64,000 nucleotides of DNA from WVYX01 sp039586815 (GTDB lineage Bacteria; Gemmatimonadota; Gemmatimonadetes; Gemmatimonadales; GWC2-71-9). The first letter of the stretch is position 1. Every line of letters begins with the position of its first letter. The stretch is from NCBI GenBank assembly GCA_039586815.1, contig JBDHJR010000013.1:194264-258263 (forward strand). The letters are read 5' to 3'. Below, piece by piece: positions 17,666 to 25,391 of the stretch. The notes under the pieces were generated by a model. That model saw nothing but the letters and a program-made list of their open reading frames with translations. It was not told the DNA's origin and made no database searches. The translations under genes were made by a program, and so were the position numbers.

Positions 17666-18619
17666 ATGCACATCCGCGCCCAGCTTCTTTGCCTGTGCGC
17701 TGCAGCCCTGACCCTCACACCGGTCGACCTCACCGCTCAGGGCCAGAACCCGAGCCTCGCGGGCCACACGTTTGTGCCTAACACGACGGTCGAGGGACCG
17801 TTCGTCGCCACTCACTTTCGCTCCTTGGTGGGGGCGGCCAGCGCCTTCGGCTACGACGCTGGGACTGTAGTCATCGACGACGACACGCTGTATGCCCTCG
17901 AGGGCAACATGACCTGGGTCCGCGTGGAGTTCGAGCAGCGGCAGAAGGTCGCCGACTGGCTGGCTCTGGAGGGCGAATTCAGGGTCGGGGCGCGGGTCGG
18001 CACCAACACGGCGAGCGCGCTCTCCGACGGTGTGTCGCTGATCACCGGCTTCAAGCTAGCGGCGATCGCACGGGTGGCGCGCTCGGACAGGGTGCTCGCC
18101 TCGGCCACGCTCGATGTGCGTCGCACCGGCCTCACCTTCTTGAACATCGTCTCGTTCGTGGAGGAGGTCGTCGACAGCGTGGAGGCAGGTGGCCCGCTCG
18201 ACTCCATCTCCTTGAGCTCCGCGAGCGGCGCCTGGCAGGGGCGCGGCGGATTCCGTCTCGCCTATGCGCCGGGTCGAGCCGTGGGTTTCACAGTCCTGGG
18301 TGAGGTGGGGGTCGGCGAGGATCACACGAAGGTGGAGGATGCCGTATGGGATGTGGATCTCGGCGCCACCGTGGACCTGAACCTCCGCTCCATCGACAAG
18401 GTCCCATTGGGCTTTGTGGGCGCTTATCGCTTCAGCACATTCGGCGGCGACCCGGAGTCCTCCGGGGGTCAGAATCACATGGTGGGATTGGGGGTCTCAT
18501 ATGTCGGGAGCGAGGATTTCACGGTGGGCGTCGAGTTGGCATGGCAGCACATCCCACTGGGGGACGGCGACGCGCTGAGCTCTGTGGGCCTCGGCGTGCG
18601 GTCGCGCTACTACTTCTGA
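17666..18619 (+). CDS. Exported outer-membrane beta-barrel-like protein
   Basis: 317 residues from ATG 17666, where AGGGAG lies eight bases upstream. Signal peptide residues 1-23 (ends DLTAQ). The mature chain alternates short amphipathic strands (ASATLDVRRTGLTF, AVGFTVLGEVGVGED, VGVELAWQHIPLG) and ends VGLGVRSRYYF with the terminal aromatic residue usual for BAM substrates. No family recognised. Divergent from the phosphatase operon (232 nt shared upstream region) and convergent with the 4Fe-4S gene, the two stops being 12 nt apart. Confidence 0.78.
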   Translation: MHIRAQLLCLCAAALTLTPVDLTAQGQNPSLAGHTFVPNTTVEGPFVATHFRSLVGAASAFGYDAGTVVIDDDTLYALEGNMTWVRVEFEQRQKVADWLALEGEFRVGARVGTNTASALSDGVSLITGFKLAAIARVARSDRVLASATLDVRRTGLTFLNIVSFVEEVVDSVEAGGPLDSISLSSASGAWQGRGGFRLAYAPGRAVGFTVLGEVGVGEDHTKVEDAVWDVDLGATVDLNLRSIDKVPLGFVGAYRFSTFGGDPESSGGQNHMVGLGVSYVGSEDFTVGVELAWQHIPLGDGDALSSVGLGVRSRYYF

Positions 18620-18631
18620 GATGCGGTTGAG

Positions 18632-19594
18632 CTAGACCGGGACCGTCTCGACCGCGATCTCCCGCACGTCGAGCGGAATGCCCTTCCGCTCGTCGCGCAC
18701 CAGGGTCATGGTCTCCGTTTGGCACTGGCCCACGCACACGCCGCATCCCATGCACTTCTCCCAGTCCACCACCGAGGTGCCGTTCACGTGCACTGCGTCG
18801 AACGGACACGCCTCCTCGCAGTCGCCGCACGCGATGCAGCCCAGCTCGTCCACCTGTGCCACGTAGCCCGAGGCTGCCACCATCGGCACGCCGTGCTGCA
18901 CCATGGCCTCGAGTCCGCCACAGCAGCAGGAGCAGCAGTTGCAGATGGCGTAGAACTTGTTGCTCACCGCGTCCTTGAAGTACGCGGTGTGCACATGCCC
19001 CCGCTCGTGCTCTGCCTGCAACAGCTCCAGTGCCTCGTCCTGCGACACGCGCCTCGACTTGTGTGGGTGGTGCTCGAGCGCGAACGAGCCGTCACCAATG
19101 ATCATGCACACGTCGCTCGGCTGGCACGGTGCTTCCCGCGCCGCCCGGCAGGGGCAGTCGAGCAGCGTAACGCTGGGTGGCCCCTTGAGGACGATGTCCC
19201 GTGCCGTGGGGTAGGGGACGATTTGCTCCAGGTCGGTGCGTGGGATGTCGTGGTCCAGCGTGATGATCGCCTTCGCCAACTCGGTGGGCAGGACCTTGCC
19301 GTGGTAGTGATCGGCCCACCAACGCCTGGCCCTGGGTCCCATGCGTGGGAGCAGCGTGTTGATGCAGAAACCGATGTACTGGTAGGGCCAACGGCCGTAC
19401 ACGTAGCCGTGCAGCGCGTTGAGCGAGCCGCCGCGTCGGGAGCCGGAGCTGCCGCCCGCGCTGCGCTTGTGCGTGAGCATGCCCGCCCTGGTAGACGGGA
19501 GCATCAGATGACCCCGCTCGCCGATCAGCCACAGAGCGGCGAGCACACAGAGCAACAGGGCGGGGATTGCCAGGAGAGCGAGCAGCCACATCAT
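18632..19594 (-). CDS. Membrane-anchored, cysteine-rich 4Fe-4S ferredoxin-type protein
   Basis: 320 residues. One N-terminal transmembrane helix (about 3-25), then a soluble domain. Two classic 4Fe-4S motifs close the protein: C253-x2-C256-x2-C259-x3-C263 and C281-x2-C284-x2-C287-x3-C291. Two further cysteine groups precede them: C147, C149, C157 and C163 (CPC then PC and VC), and a striking cluster C218-N-C-C-S-C-C-C225. Such extra cysteines could hold a third and fourth cluster or a metal. AAGGAG precedes the ATG; the next codon is also ATG. Probably an electron-transfer protein at the inner membrane; no partner oxidoreductase is adjacent. Confidence 0.85.
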   Translation of the reverse strand: MMWLLALLAIPALLLCVLAALWLIGERGHLMLPSTRAGMLTHKRSAGGSSGSRRGGSLNALHGYVYGRWPYQYIGFCINTLLPRMGPRARRWWADHYHGKVLPTELAKAIITLDHDIPRTDLEQIVPYPTARDIVLKGPPSVTLLDCPCRAAREAPCQPSDVCMIIGDGSFALEHHPHKSRRVSQDEALELLQAEHERGHVHTAYFKDAVSNKFYAICNCCSCCCGGLEAMVQHGVPMVAASGYVAQVDELGCIACGDCEEACPFDAVHVNGTSVVDWEKCMGCGVCVGQCQTETMTLVRDERKGIPLDVREIAVETVPV

Positions 19595-19644
19595 CGTCGG
19601 CTCCTTCCCGTTGCGGGCGCAGGGGCGCCCCCTCGGCTGCTGTC

Positions 19645-19673
19645 TCTATACTACACCCCGGGCGGTGTTGAAA
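19645..19673 (-). promoter_or_regulatory. Candidate sigma-70-type promoter for the 4Fe-4S gene
   Basis: On the minus strand TTTCAA (-35 like, 19668-19673), a 17-nt spacer, and TATAGA (-10 like, 19645-19650), about 50 nt before the start codon. Match quality is moderate; the 17-nt spacing is the main support. Confidence 0.35.
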
Positions 19674-19721
19674 CCTCACCACCCCGATGTTTCGTAGTGA
19701 GACATAAAAGGAGGCCGGAGC

Positions 19722-19832
19722 ATGGAGTTCTTTGACCTCATTTGGCTGGGCGTCACGGGGGTGGGAAGCGTCTGGGGATACCTCCAGTCGCGCAGACGCC
19801 GGTGGCGCCGGTGGTGGCGGGAGCCGCGGTAG
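19722..19832 (+). CDS. 36-residue micro-ORF with strong ribosome site
   Basis: ATG at 19722 follows AAAGGAGG at good distance, one of the best ribosome sites in the window. The peptide starts hydrophobic (MEFFDLIWLGVTGVGSVWGY) and becomes extremely Arg/Trp-rich before TAG at 19832. A second frame downstream encodes a hydrophobic stretch (next entry), so this may be the first half of a frameshifted small membrane protein or a genuine leader peptide. Confidence 0.45.
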   Translation: MEFFDLIWLGVTGVGSVWGYLQSRRRRWRRWWREPR

Positions 19833-19963
19833 CCCTGCTCGCGGCGCCGCTCGTGTGGGTCCTGCCGATCGTCGGGGGCTGGACCGCCGCGCTGTTCGGC
19901 GTCGGTGTCGGTGTCGGTGTGCGCCACGGCCAGAAGGACGTTAAACGCTTACCACGTATGTAG
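19802..19963 (+). CDS. 53-residue hydrophobic micro-ORF overlapping the previous one
   Basis: Reads from GTG 19802 (an upstream TTG at 19742 gives 73 residues). It encodes two adjacent membrane-helix-like stretches, the second with an alternating G-V pattern, and a basic C-terminus. It overlaps the 36-residue micro-ORF by 31 nt in another frame and has no ribosome site of its own, so it is either coupled to it or the continuation after a frameshift. Coding status is uncertain. Confidence 0.35.
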   Translation: MAPVVAGAAVALLAAPLVWVLPIVGGWTAALFGVGVGVGVRHGQKDVKRLPRM

Positions 19964-20019
19964 TTAAGCAGTGCCGACCTTGCGGCTGCGGCCGTGGCTC
20001 GTAGTTTCAGCGCCACGCC

Positions 20020-20295
20020 ATGAACGACGAGCCGTTCGGATTCGACCAGCCGCCGTCGCGCCCCCCCAACGTGGATCGCCGCAGGGGGGCGGATCGTCGG
20101 CGCGCAAGCGATCGCCGCACCGGGCTGGACCGCCGTGCCGGAGTGGAGCGGCGCATGACGGCCGAGGCGAGGCGCGCCGATCTCGAGCGGCGCTCCGGCC
20201 GGGAGCGCCGCAGGGCGCAGCGCCGGCGGATCAGGGAGCGGCGCAACATGGAAGAGCGCCGTGACTCCGCCTGGCACATCCTGGAGCACGGCTAA
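20020..20295 (+). CDS. Arg-rich repeat protein
   Basis: 91 residues, 29 of them Arg. From about residue 18 the unit [D/E]-R-R recurs every six to seven residues (VDRRRGADRRRASDRR, then LDRR, VERR, LERR, RERR), alternating acidic and basic charges, so the chain could form a long charged helix with one face of Arg. No signal peptide or membrane segment. Similar D/E-R-R-x-G-x-D-R-R tracts occur as linkers in unrelated bacterial proteins. The ribosome site is weak, but the composition is far from what chance reading of neighbouring DNA gives. Function unknown; nucleic-acid or membrane-surface binding is conceivable. Converges with the peptidase gene, 2 nt between stops. Confidence 0.6.
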   Translation: MNDEPFGFDQPPSRPPNVDRRRGADRRRASDRRTGLDRRAGVERRMTAEARRADLERRSGRERRRAQRRRIRERRNMEERRDSAWHILEHG

Positions 20296-20297
20296 CC

Positions 20298-20831
20298 TCA
20301 GCGCAGGCGGCGGCCCCTCAGCGTGCGAGTGGCGCGGGCGAGCACGTCCTCCCGTGGCACGAACCCGATGAAGCGACTGTCGGGCCAACCCAGCATGTCG
20401 CGTGTATCGGAGAGCAGCAGCACCGAGTCTGCCGGAACCACCCACGGTCCCCAGGTGAATAGCTGGTAGGTGAGGGCGAGTTCCGACCGATCCACCTCGG
20501 GCACCAGCACCTGGTGAGGCCAGGATCGCGCTCCGCCGTTCACGAATACCACACCCTCCTCCATGCGAACAGTGTCGCCTGCCACGCCTGCAAGGCGGCG
20601 CAGCACGTGGTACTCGACCTCCTCGTCCACGAACCGGAAGATCACGAGATCTCCACGGCGCAGCTCGCCCGGCGGGCTCCAGGCGAGGAAGTACTCCTCC
20701 GCCGCGATCGTGGGTTCCATCGAGGGCCCTGTCATGTAGTAGATGGAAGGCCAGCGAGTGCCCAGTCGCGTGCTCCAGGCACCCACGATGACCAGTGCGG
20801 CGATCAGCGTCCACAGCACGACGCGGGCCAC
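20298..20831 (-). CDS. Signal peptidase I-like membrane protease (S26), catalytic Lys not seen
   Basis: 177 residues if GTG 20831 is the start; a longer frame to 20969 overlaps the epimerase gene and is unlikely. One N-terminal membrane helix (about 4-20) precedes the S26 box with nucleophile Ser37 in TGPSMEPT. The box that normally reads K-R-x-x-G-x-P-G-D is R78-R-L-A-G-V-A-G-D86, so the general-base Lys is replaced by Arg. The third conserved box is present as LLSDTRDMLGWPDSR. Family role is removal of signal peptides on the outer side of the inner membrane. The Lys change makes activity doubtful. Eight bases before the start nothing like AGGAGG is visible; coupling to the upstream gene, which ends 19 nt away, is likely. 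Confidence 0.82.
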   Translation of the reverse strand: MARVVLWTLIAALVIVGAWSTRLGTRWPSIYYMTGPSMEPTIAAEEYFLAWSPPGELRRGDLVIFRFVDEEVEYHVLRRLAGVAGDTVRMEEGVVFVNGGARSWPHQVLVPEVDRSELALTYQLFTWGPWVVPADSVLLLSDTRDMLGWPDSRFIGFVPREDVLARATRTLRGRRLR

Positions 20832-20850
20832 GCCGCGACGCGTCAGGTTC

Positions 20851-21756
20851 CTAGCCGAAGAGATCGGCAAGCGCGCCGTCCAGCTCAGGGTGGCGGAAGA
20901 CGTATCCCGCGTCGAGTGCACGGCGCGGCACGACGCGCTGGGAGGCGAGCAGTGCCTCGGCCATCTCACCCAACGCGAGGCGCAGCGCGAAAGCCGGCTG
21001 TCGCAGGATCGCCGGCCGGCGCAGTATCCGGGCGAGGGTCGTGGCGAAGGTGCCTACGGTGACTGGGTGTGGTGCAGTGAGGTTGAGTGGGCCGGCCACG
21101 TCCGAGTCCAAGGCGAATAGGATCAACCCGATCTCGTCAGCCGCGTGGATCCACGACCACCATTGGGTACCGGGTCCCCAGGGTCCGCCGAGCCCGAGCT
21201 TGAACAGCGGGATGAGGGGCACCAGCGCGCCGCCCGACCGGTCGAGCACGAGACCCGTGCGCAGGCACACGACCCGCGTCGTGTCCTCGGCCGCGTGAGC
21301 CGCGCTCTCCCACGCCACCGACAGGTCGGCGAGGAAGTCGCTCCCGCGTGCCGCCGACTCGTCGAGCACATCGTCACCGCCGTCGCCGTAGTACCCGATC
21401 GCCGACCCGCTCACTAACACTGCTGGTTTGCGCTGCGCGGTGCGGATCGCCGCCACCACCTGGCGCGTGGCGTCCACTCGGCTGTCCCACAGCAGGCGTT
21501 TGCGCGCCGCGGTCCAGCGATGCGGAGGGTCCACGATGCGCTGCCCTGCGAGATTCACCACGGCGTCGCAACCCGCGACCTCTCCTTGCCACTGGCCCGC
21601 CGCCCTGGGGTCGCCGCGCACCACGCGGACCCGCTCGTGACCCCAAGGGTCGCGTCCCGCGCGGGACACGACCACGCACTCGTCGCCCCGCTCGACCAGT
21701 TGCCACACCAGTCGGGAGCCGATCAAACCCGTGCCGCCCGTGACCAATACGCGCAT
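20851..21756 (-). CDS. TIGR01777-family SDR epimerase
   Basis: 301 residues. Extended-SDR fold: nucleotide-binding loop TGGTGLIGSR at residues 6-15, the family phrase VVNLAGQRI near 68, SGSAIGYYGD (about 115-124) with the active-site Tyr region, and the C-terminal DUF1731-like segment (LRQPAFALRLALGEMAE...). Family members are NAD(P)-dependent sugar-nucleotide-epimerase homologues whose substrates are mostly unknown; some relatives are linked to division or to chlorophyll-unrelated housekeeping. The ATG at 21756 faces the KamA gene across a 174-nt divergent region. Confidence 0.92.
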   Translation of the reverse strand: MRVLVTGGTGLIGSRLVWQLVERGDECVVVSRAGRDPWGHERVRVVRGDPRAAGQWQGEVAGCDAVVNLAGQRIVDPPHRWTAARKRLLWDSRVDATRQVVAAIRTAQRKPAVLVSGSAIGYYGDGGDDVLDESAARGSDFLADLSVAWESAAHAAEDTTRVVCLRTGLVLDRSGGALVPLIPLFKLGLGGPWGPGTQWWSWIHAADEIGLILFALDSDVAGPLNLTAPHPVTVGTFATTLARILRRPAILRQPAFALRLALGEMAEALLASQRVVPRRALDAGYVFRHPELDGALADLFG

Positions 21757-21807
21757 GCCTAACGCCTTGTAGTGATTTGTTTTACAACACTAGCACTGAA
21801 ACTGTGG

Positions 21808-21836
21808 TTGGCAATGTCCGTACGTACGGATAGGTT
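21808..21836 (+). promoter_or_regulatory. Candidate KamA promoter with palindromic spacer
   Basis: TTGGCA (21808-21813), exactly 17 nt, then TAGGTT (21831-21836). The spacer holds the 12-bp palindrome CCGTACGTACGG (21818-21829), well placed for a repressor. The start codon is 94 nt further on. Confidence 0.4.
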
Positions 21837-21930
21837 CATTGATCTGTCACCCCACAGAAACAGCAACTCGAGGGCTGGCTACAGCAGAGGGACGACGAAC
21901 CACCTCACCCGAGCTCCCTTAGGAGGGGAC

Positions 21931-23064
21931 ATGAAGGTTCGCTACATCACCCACCTATCGAAGCTCGACGGCCTCACTGACGAAGAGCGTCGTCGGCTCG
22001 CGCCGGTTGCCGAGCGCTACGTCTTCCGACTCAACGACTACTACAAAGACCTCATCAACTGGGACGATCCCAACGACCCGTTGCGGCGCCTCGTCGTGCC
22101 CATGGAGGGCGAGTTGAACGACTGGGGCGAGCTCGACGCCAGCAAGGAGGCGCTCTACACGCCGGTCCGTGGATGCCAGCACAAGTACACGGACACTGCG
22201 TTGCTCCTGGTGAACGAGGTCTGTGGCGCGTACTGCCGCTACTGTTTCCGCAAGCGGCTGTTCATGAACGACAACGACGACGCGACGCTCGCCTACAAGC
22301 CGGGCCTCAAGTACATCGCCGAGCACGAGGAGATCACCAACGTGCTGCTCACCGGCGGCGATCCGATGATCATGTCCACACGGCGGCTCGAGCCGATCAT
22401 CAGCGACGTGGCTGCCGTGCCGCACGTGCGCATCATTCGGATCGGCTCCAAGATGGCCGCGTTCAATCCCTTCCGGGTCCTGGACGATCCGGATCTGCTG
22501 CGGCTGATCGGGGAGCACTGCAACGACAAGACGCAGATCTACATCATGAATCACTTCGATCACCCCCGTGAGCTCACGAAGGAGGCGCGGGAGGCGATCA
22601 GGTTGTTGCGCGAGGCCGGTGCACAGACAGTGAACCAGTGTCCCATGGTGCGCGGCGTGAACGACAATCCCAGGACCTTCGCCTCGCTGTTCCGCGAGCT
22701 GTCGTTCATGGGCTGCCCCCAGTACTACGTGTTCCAGGGCCGTCCCACCGCGGGCAACGAACCCTACGAGGTGCCGATAGTCGAGGGTCTCAAGATCTTC
22801 CTCGAGGCGAACCGCCATGTGTCAGGGCTGGCGAAGCGGGCACGCTTTGCGATGTCACACCGCACGGGCAAGATCGAGATCCTGGGCGTCGATGACCGCC
22901 ACATGTTCCTGCGGTATCACAGGGCCTACAGGAAGGAAGACTACGGTCAGATGGTCGTGGCGAAGCGCGACGACCGCGCCTACTGGCTGGACCAGCTCAC
23001 TGTGATCCACGGTCCGCAATCGGCCATTGAGTCGGCGGCGCATTACGCACCGTACGCCTGGTAG
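21931..23064 (+). CDS. KamA-family radical SAM aminomutase (lysine 2,3-aminomutase-like)
   Basis: 377 residues from ATG 21931, preceded by a perfect AGGAGG. The radical-SAM cluster motif is C98-GAY-C102-RY-C105, with the family signature FRKR after it. Further matches to lysine 2,3-aminomutase: LLTGGDPMIM (SAM-binding GGD), IMNHFDHPRELT, and QCPMVRGVND. Family enzymes use a 4Fe-4S cluster, SAM and pyridoxal phosphate to move an amino group from carbon 2 to 3. The enzyme could make beta-lysine (osmolyte or EF-P modification) or act on another amino acid. No EF-P or epmA gene is close by. A convergent hairpin terminator follows. Confidence 0.9.
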   Translation: MKVRYITHLSKLDGLTDEERRRLAPVAERYVFRLNDYYKDLINWDDPNDPLRRLVVPMEGELNDWGELDASKEALYTPVRGCQHKYTDTALLLVNEVCGAYCRYCFRKRLFMNDNDDATLAYKPGLKYIAEHEEITNVLLTGGDPMIMSTRRLEPIISDVAAVPHVRIIRIGSKMAAFNPFRVLDDPDLLRLIGEHCNDKTQIYIMNHFDHPRELTKEAREAIRLLREAGAQTVNQCPMVRGVNDNPRTFASLFRELSFMGCPQYYVFQGRPTAGNEPYEVPIVEGLKIFLEANRHVSGLAKRARFAMSHRTGKIEILGVDDRHMFLRYHRAYRKEDYGQMVVAKRDDRAYWLDQLTVIHGPQSAIESAAHYAPYAW

Positions 23065-23086
23065 ACACTGCGACGTGTAGCGAAGG

Positions 23087-23115
23087 GGGCCGCGACTCTG
23101 TGTGAGTCGCGGCCC
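23087..23115. terminator. Bidirectional terminator between convergent genes
   Basis: Stem GGGCCGCGACT / AGTCGCGGCCC (11 bp, perfect) with a 7-nt loop, located between the KamA stop and the stop of the acyl-CoA synthetase. Confidence 0.8.
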
Positions 23116-23128
23116 TCGTGTTTGTGGA

Positions 23129-25321
23129 TCAGCTCTCCGGGGTGGCCGAAACCTGGAGCCGCGCGTCGATGGCCACGGCCCCCTTTTCCAGCGCGATTAG
23201 CGGGTTCACGTCCATCTCGGTGATGCGCGGGTGGCGCTCCGCGAGCTGGGAGATACGCAGGATCGCCTCGGCCTGTGCCGCGAGGTCGCGCGGCGCCTGA
23301 CCCCGGATGCCCTCCAGCAGCTGGAACATCTTCACCTCACGGATCATCTCTTCGGCGTCGGTGTCGTACAGCGGACTGAGCCGCATCACCACATCCCGCA
23401 ACGCCTCCACGAAGATGCCGCCCATGCCGAACATGACGAGCGCCCCGACCCGCGGCATGCGGGTGAGGCCCACGATGGTCTCGATGCCCGGTTCCGCCAT
23501 CTGCTGAATCAGGATCCCTTCAATGCGGGGCTCGGCGCGCTTCCTCGGAGTGGCTCGCTTGGTGCTCTTCTTTGTGCGCTTCACCGACGGCTTGCCCGGG
23601 GTCGTCACCCGCTTCAGCATCTCGCGCACTGCCCGTTCCACCTCGGCCCTGCTCTCCAGTCCCAACGCCACCCCGCCGACATCGGTTTTGTGCGTGATGT
23701 CGGGGCTCACGATCTTGAGGGCAACCGGTAAGCCCACGTCGCCCGCGGCCTCGGCCGCCGCCGCCGCGAGGCTGCGCGGCCCGTCCTTCGACACGAACCG
23801 CCACGGCACGACGGGGATGCCATATGCCTCGAGGACGCGCATCGCGTCGGGCTCACTCAGCTTTTCGTGTCCCGCCTGGAGCGTGGCGTCGATGATCTTC
23901 TCGATCGCCTTGTCGTCGGTCTTGAACGAGACCGTCTTGCCCTCGCGCCGGGCCGCGATCTGGCGGTAGCGCCACATGTCACCGAGCGCACGGGCCGCCG
24001 ACTCGGGGAAGATGTATGCGGGGATGCTCGCGTCGTGCAGCTGAGCCAGGCCCGCCGGAAGTCCCTGCCGTCCCATGAGCACCGCGAGCAACGGCTTCTC
24101 CGGGTGCTCCTCGTTGACCCGCACGATCGCAGTGGCCACGTCGCGTGTGAGGGTCCCGAGCGGCGGCACGAACGCCGCGATCGCCGCATCTACGTTGGGG
24201 TCGTCGAACACGCTCCGTAGCGCGAACTCGTAGTGCTGCGCCGTGGCGCTCGCGATCAGGTCCACGGGGTTCTTGACGCTGGCCTCCTCGGGGAGCTTGG
24301 TGCGCAGGAGCTTCTCGGTCTCCGGAGAGAGCCGGACCACGTTCAGTCCGTGTGCCTCGCACGCGTCGGCTGCCATGATGCCTGGCCCGCCCGCGTTGGT
24401 CACGATGGCGACGCGGTTCCCCGCGGGAAGCGGTTGGTTGGCAAACGCCATCGCCAGGTCGAACAGGTCCTCCACCTTTTCGGCGCGAATGGCTCCGGAC
24501 TGGGCAATCAGCGCGTCGGTGGCGAGTTCCGTACCGGCCAACGCACCCGTATGAGATGCAGCGGCGCGAGCACCCGCCCCCGTGCGCCCCGACTTCACGA
24601 TGCAGATGGGTCCCTTCGTGCGCGTGAACCGCCTTCCCATCTCCACGAAGCGCGTCGGGTTGCCGAAGCTCTCCAGGTACATCAGCACGACCTGCGTGTC
24701 GGGATCGTCGCACCAGAACTCGATCAGGTCGTTGCCGCTCACGTCGGCCTTGTTGCCGCTGGAGACGAACATCGAGATCCCGATGTTCAGGCTCTGCGCG
24801 TAGTCCAGGATGCTCGCGCCCATGGCGCCGGACTGGCTCACGAACCCCACCGAGCCGGTTGGCGGACGCGCGGGCGCGAAGGTCGCGTTCATTGCGATGG
24901 CCGGGGTGTTGTTGATCACCCCCAGGCAGTTGGGGCCCACCATGCGGACCCCTGCCGAGCGGACCAGGGCGGTGAGTTCCCGCTCCCGCTCGACGCCCTC
25001 CCCTCCGATCTCCTTGAAGCCGGCGGAGATCACGACGAGTCCCTTGACGCCCGCATCGATGGACTGCTGCGCTACTTCGAGGACGTGCGCCTTGGGCACC
25101 ACGATCACCGCCAGGTCGACTGGGCCGGGCACGTCGGCGATCGACGAGTAGGCCGAGATCGAGTGAATTGCCGTGGCCTTCGGATTGACCGGGTAGACCG
25201 GTCCGTGAAAGCCGTTCACCAACAGGTTGTCGAGGATCTGCCAGCCGATGGTGTTGGACTGGCGGGACGCTCCGACTACCGCGATCGAGTCGGGTCTGAG
25301 GATGGGATCGAGGGAAGACAT
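23129..25321 (-). CDS. NDP-forming acyl-CoA synthetase (acetate-CoA ligase, ADP-forming type)
   Basis: 730 residues, alpha and beta parts fused. Residues 1-130: CoA-binding Rossmann domain (SIAVVGASRQSNTIGW). Residues about 140-460: succinyl-CoA-ligase-like domains with the swinging-His region and the phrase NAGGPGIMAADA. Residues about 490-730: ATP-grasp domain (EPDAMRVLEAYGIPVVPW, KIVSPDITHKTDVGGV). Family reaction: acyl-CoA + NDP + Pi to acid + CoA + NTP, or its reverse. There is no C-terminal GNAT domain, unlike PatZ. An odd, strongly basic insert (RTKKSTKRATPRKR) interrupts the ATP-grasp domain at about residue 600. The ATG at 25321 and the plus-strand gene at 25392 share a 70-nt divergent region. 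Confidence 0.92.
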   Translation of the reverse strand: MSSLDPILRPDSIAVVGASRQSNTIGWQILDNLLVNGFHGPVYPVNPKATAIHSISAYSSIADVPGPVDLAVIVVPKAHVLEVAQQSIDAGVKGLVVISAGFKEIGGEGVERERELTALVRSAGVRMVGPNCLGVINNTPAIAMNATFAPARPPTGSVGFVSQSGAMGASILDYAQSLNIGISMFVSSGNKADVSGNDLIEFWCDDPDTQVVLMYLESFGNPTRFVEMGRRFTRTKGPICIVKSGRTGAGARAAASHTGALAGTELATDALIAQSGAIRAEKVEDLFDLAMAFANQPLPAGNRVAIVTNAGGPGIMAADACEAHGLNVVRLSPETEKLLRTKLPEEASVKNPVDLIASATAQHYEFALRSVFDDPNVDAAIAAFVPPLGTLTRDVATAIVRVNEEHPEKPLLAVLMGRQGLPAGLAQLHDASIPAYIFPESAARALGDMWRYRQIAARREGKTVSFKTDDKAIEKIIDATLQAGHEKLSEPDAMRVLEAYGIPVVPWRFVSKDGPRSLAAAAAEAAGDVGLPVALKIVSPDITHKTDVGGVALGLESRAEVERAVREMLKRVTTPGKPSVKRTKKSTKRATPRKRAEPRIEGILIQQMAEPGIETIVGLTRMPRVGALVMFGMGGIFVEALRDVVMRLSPLYDTDAEEMIREVKMFQLLEGIRGQAPRDLAAQAEAILRISQLAERHPRITEMDVNPLIALEKGAVAIDARLQVSATPES

Positions 25322-25391
25322 GGTCCCGAATCTAGCACCGCTGACTGTTCCCCTCTAGACAACTTCATCGGTTCGTCAGACAATTGGGTGG

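Noticed and set aside
20832..20969. 46-residue N-terminal extension of the signal peptidase
   Set aside because: It overlaps the epimerase C-terminus, is Ser/Arg-rich without a family match, and would bury the membrane helix.
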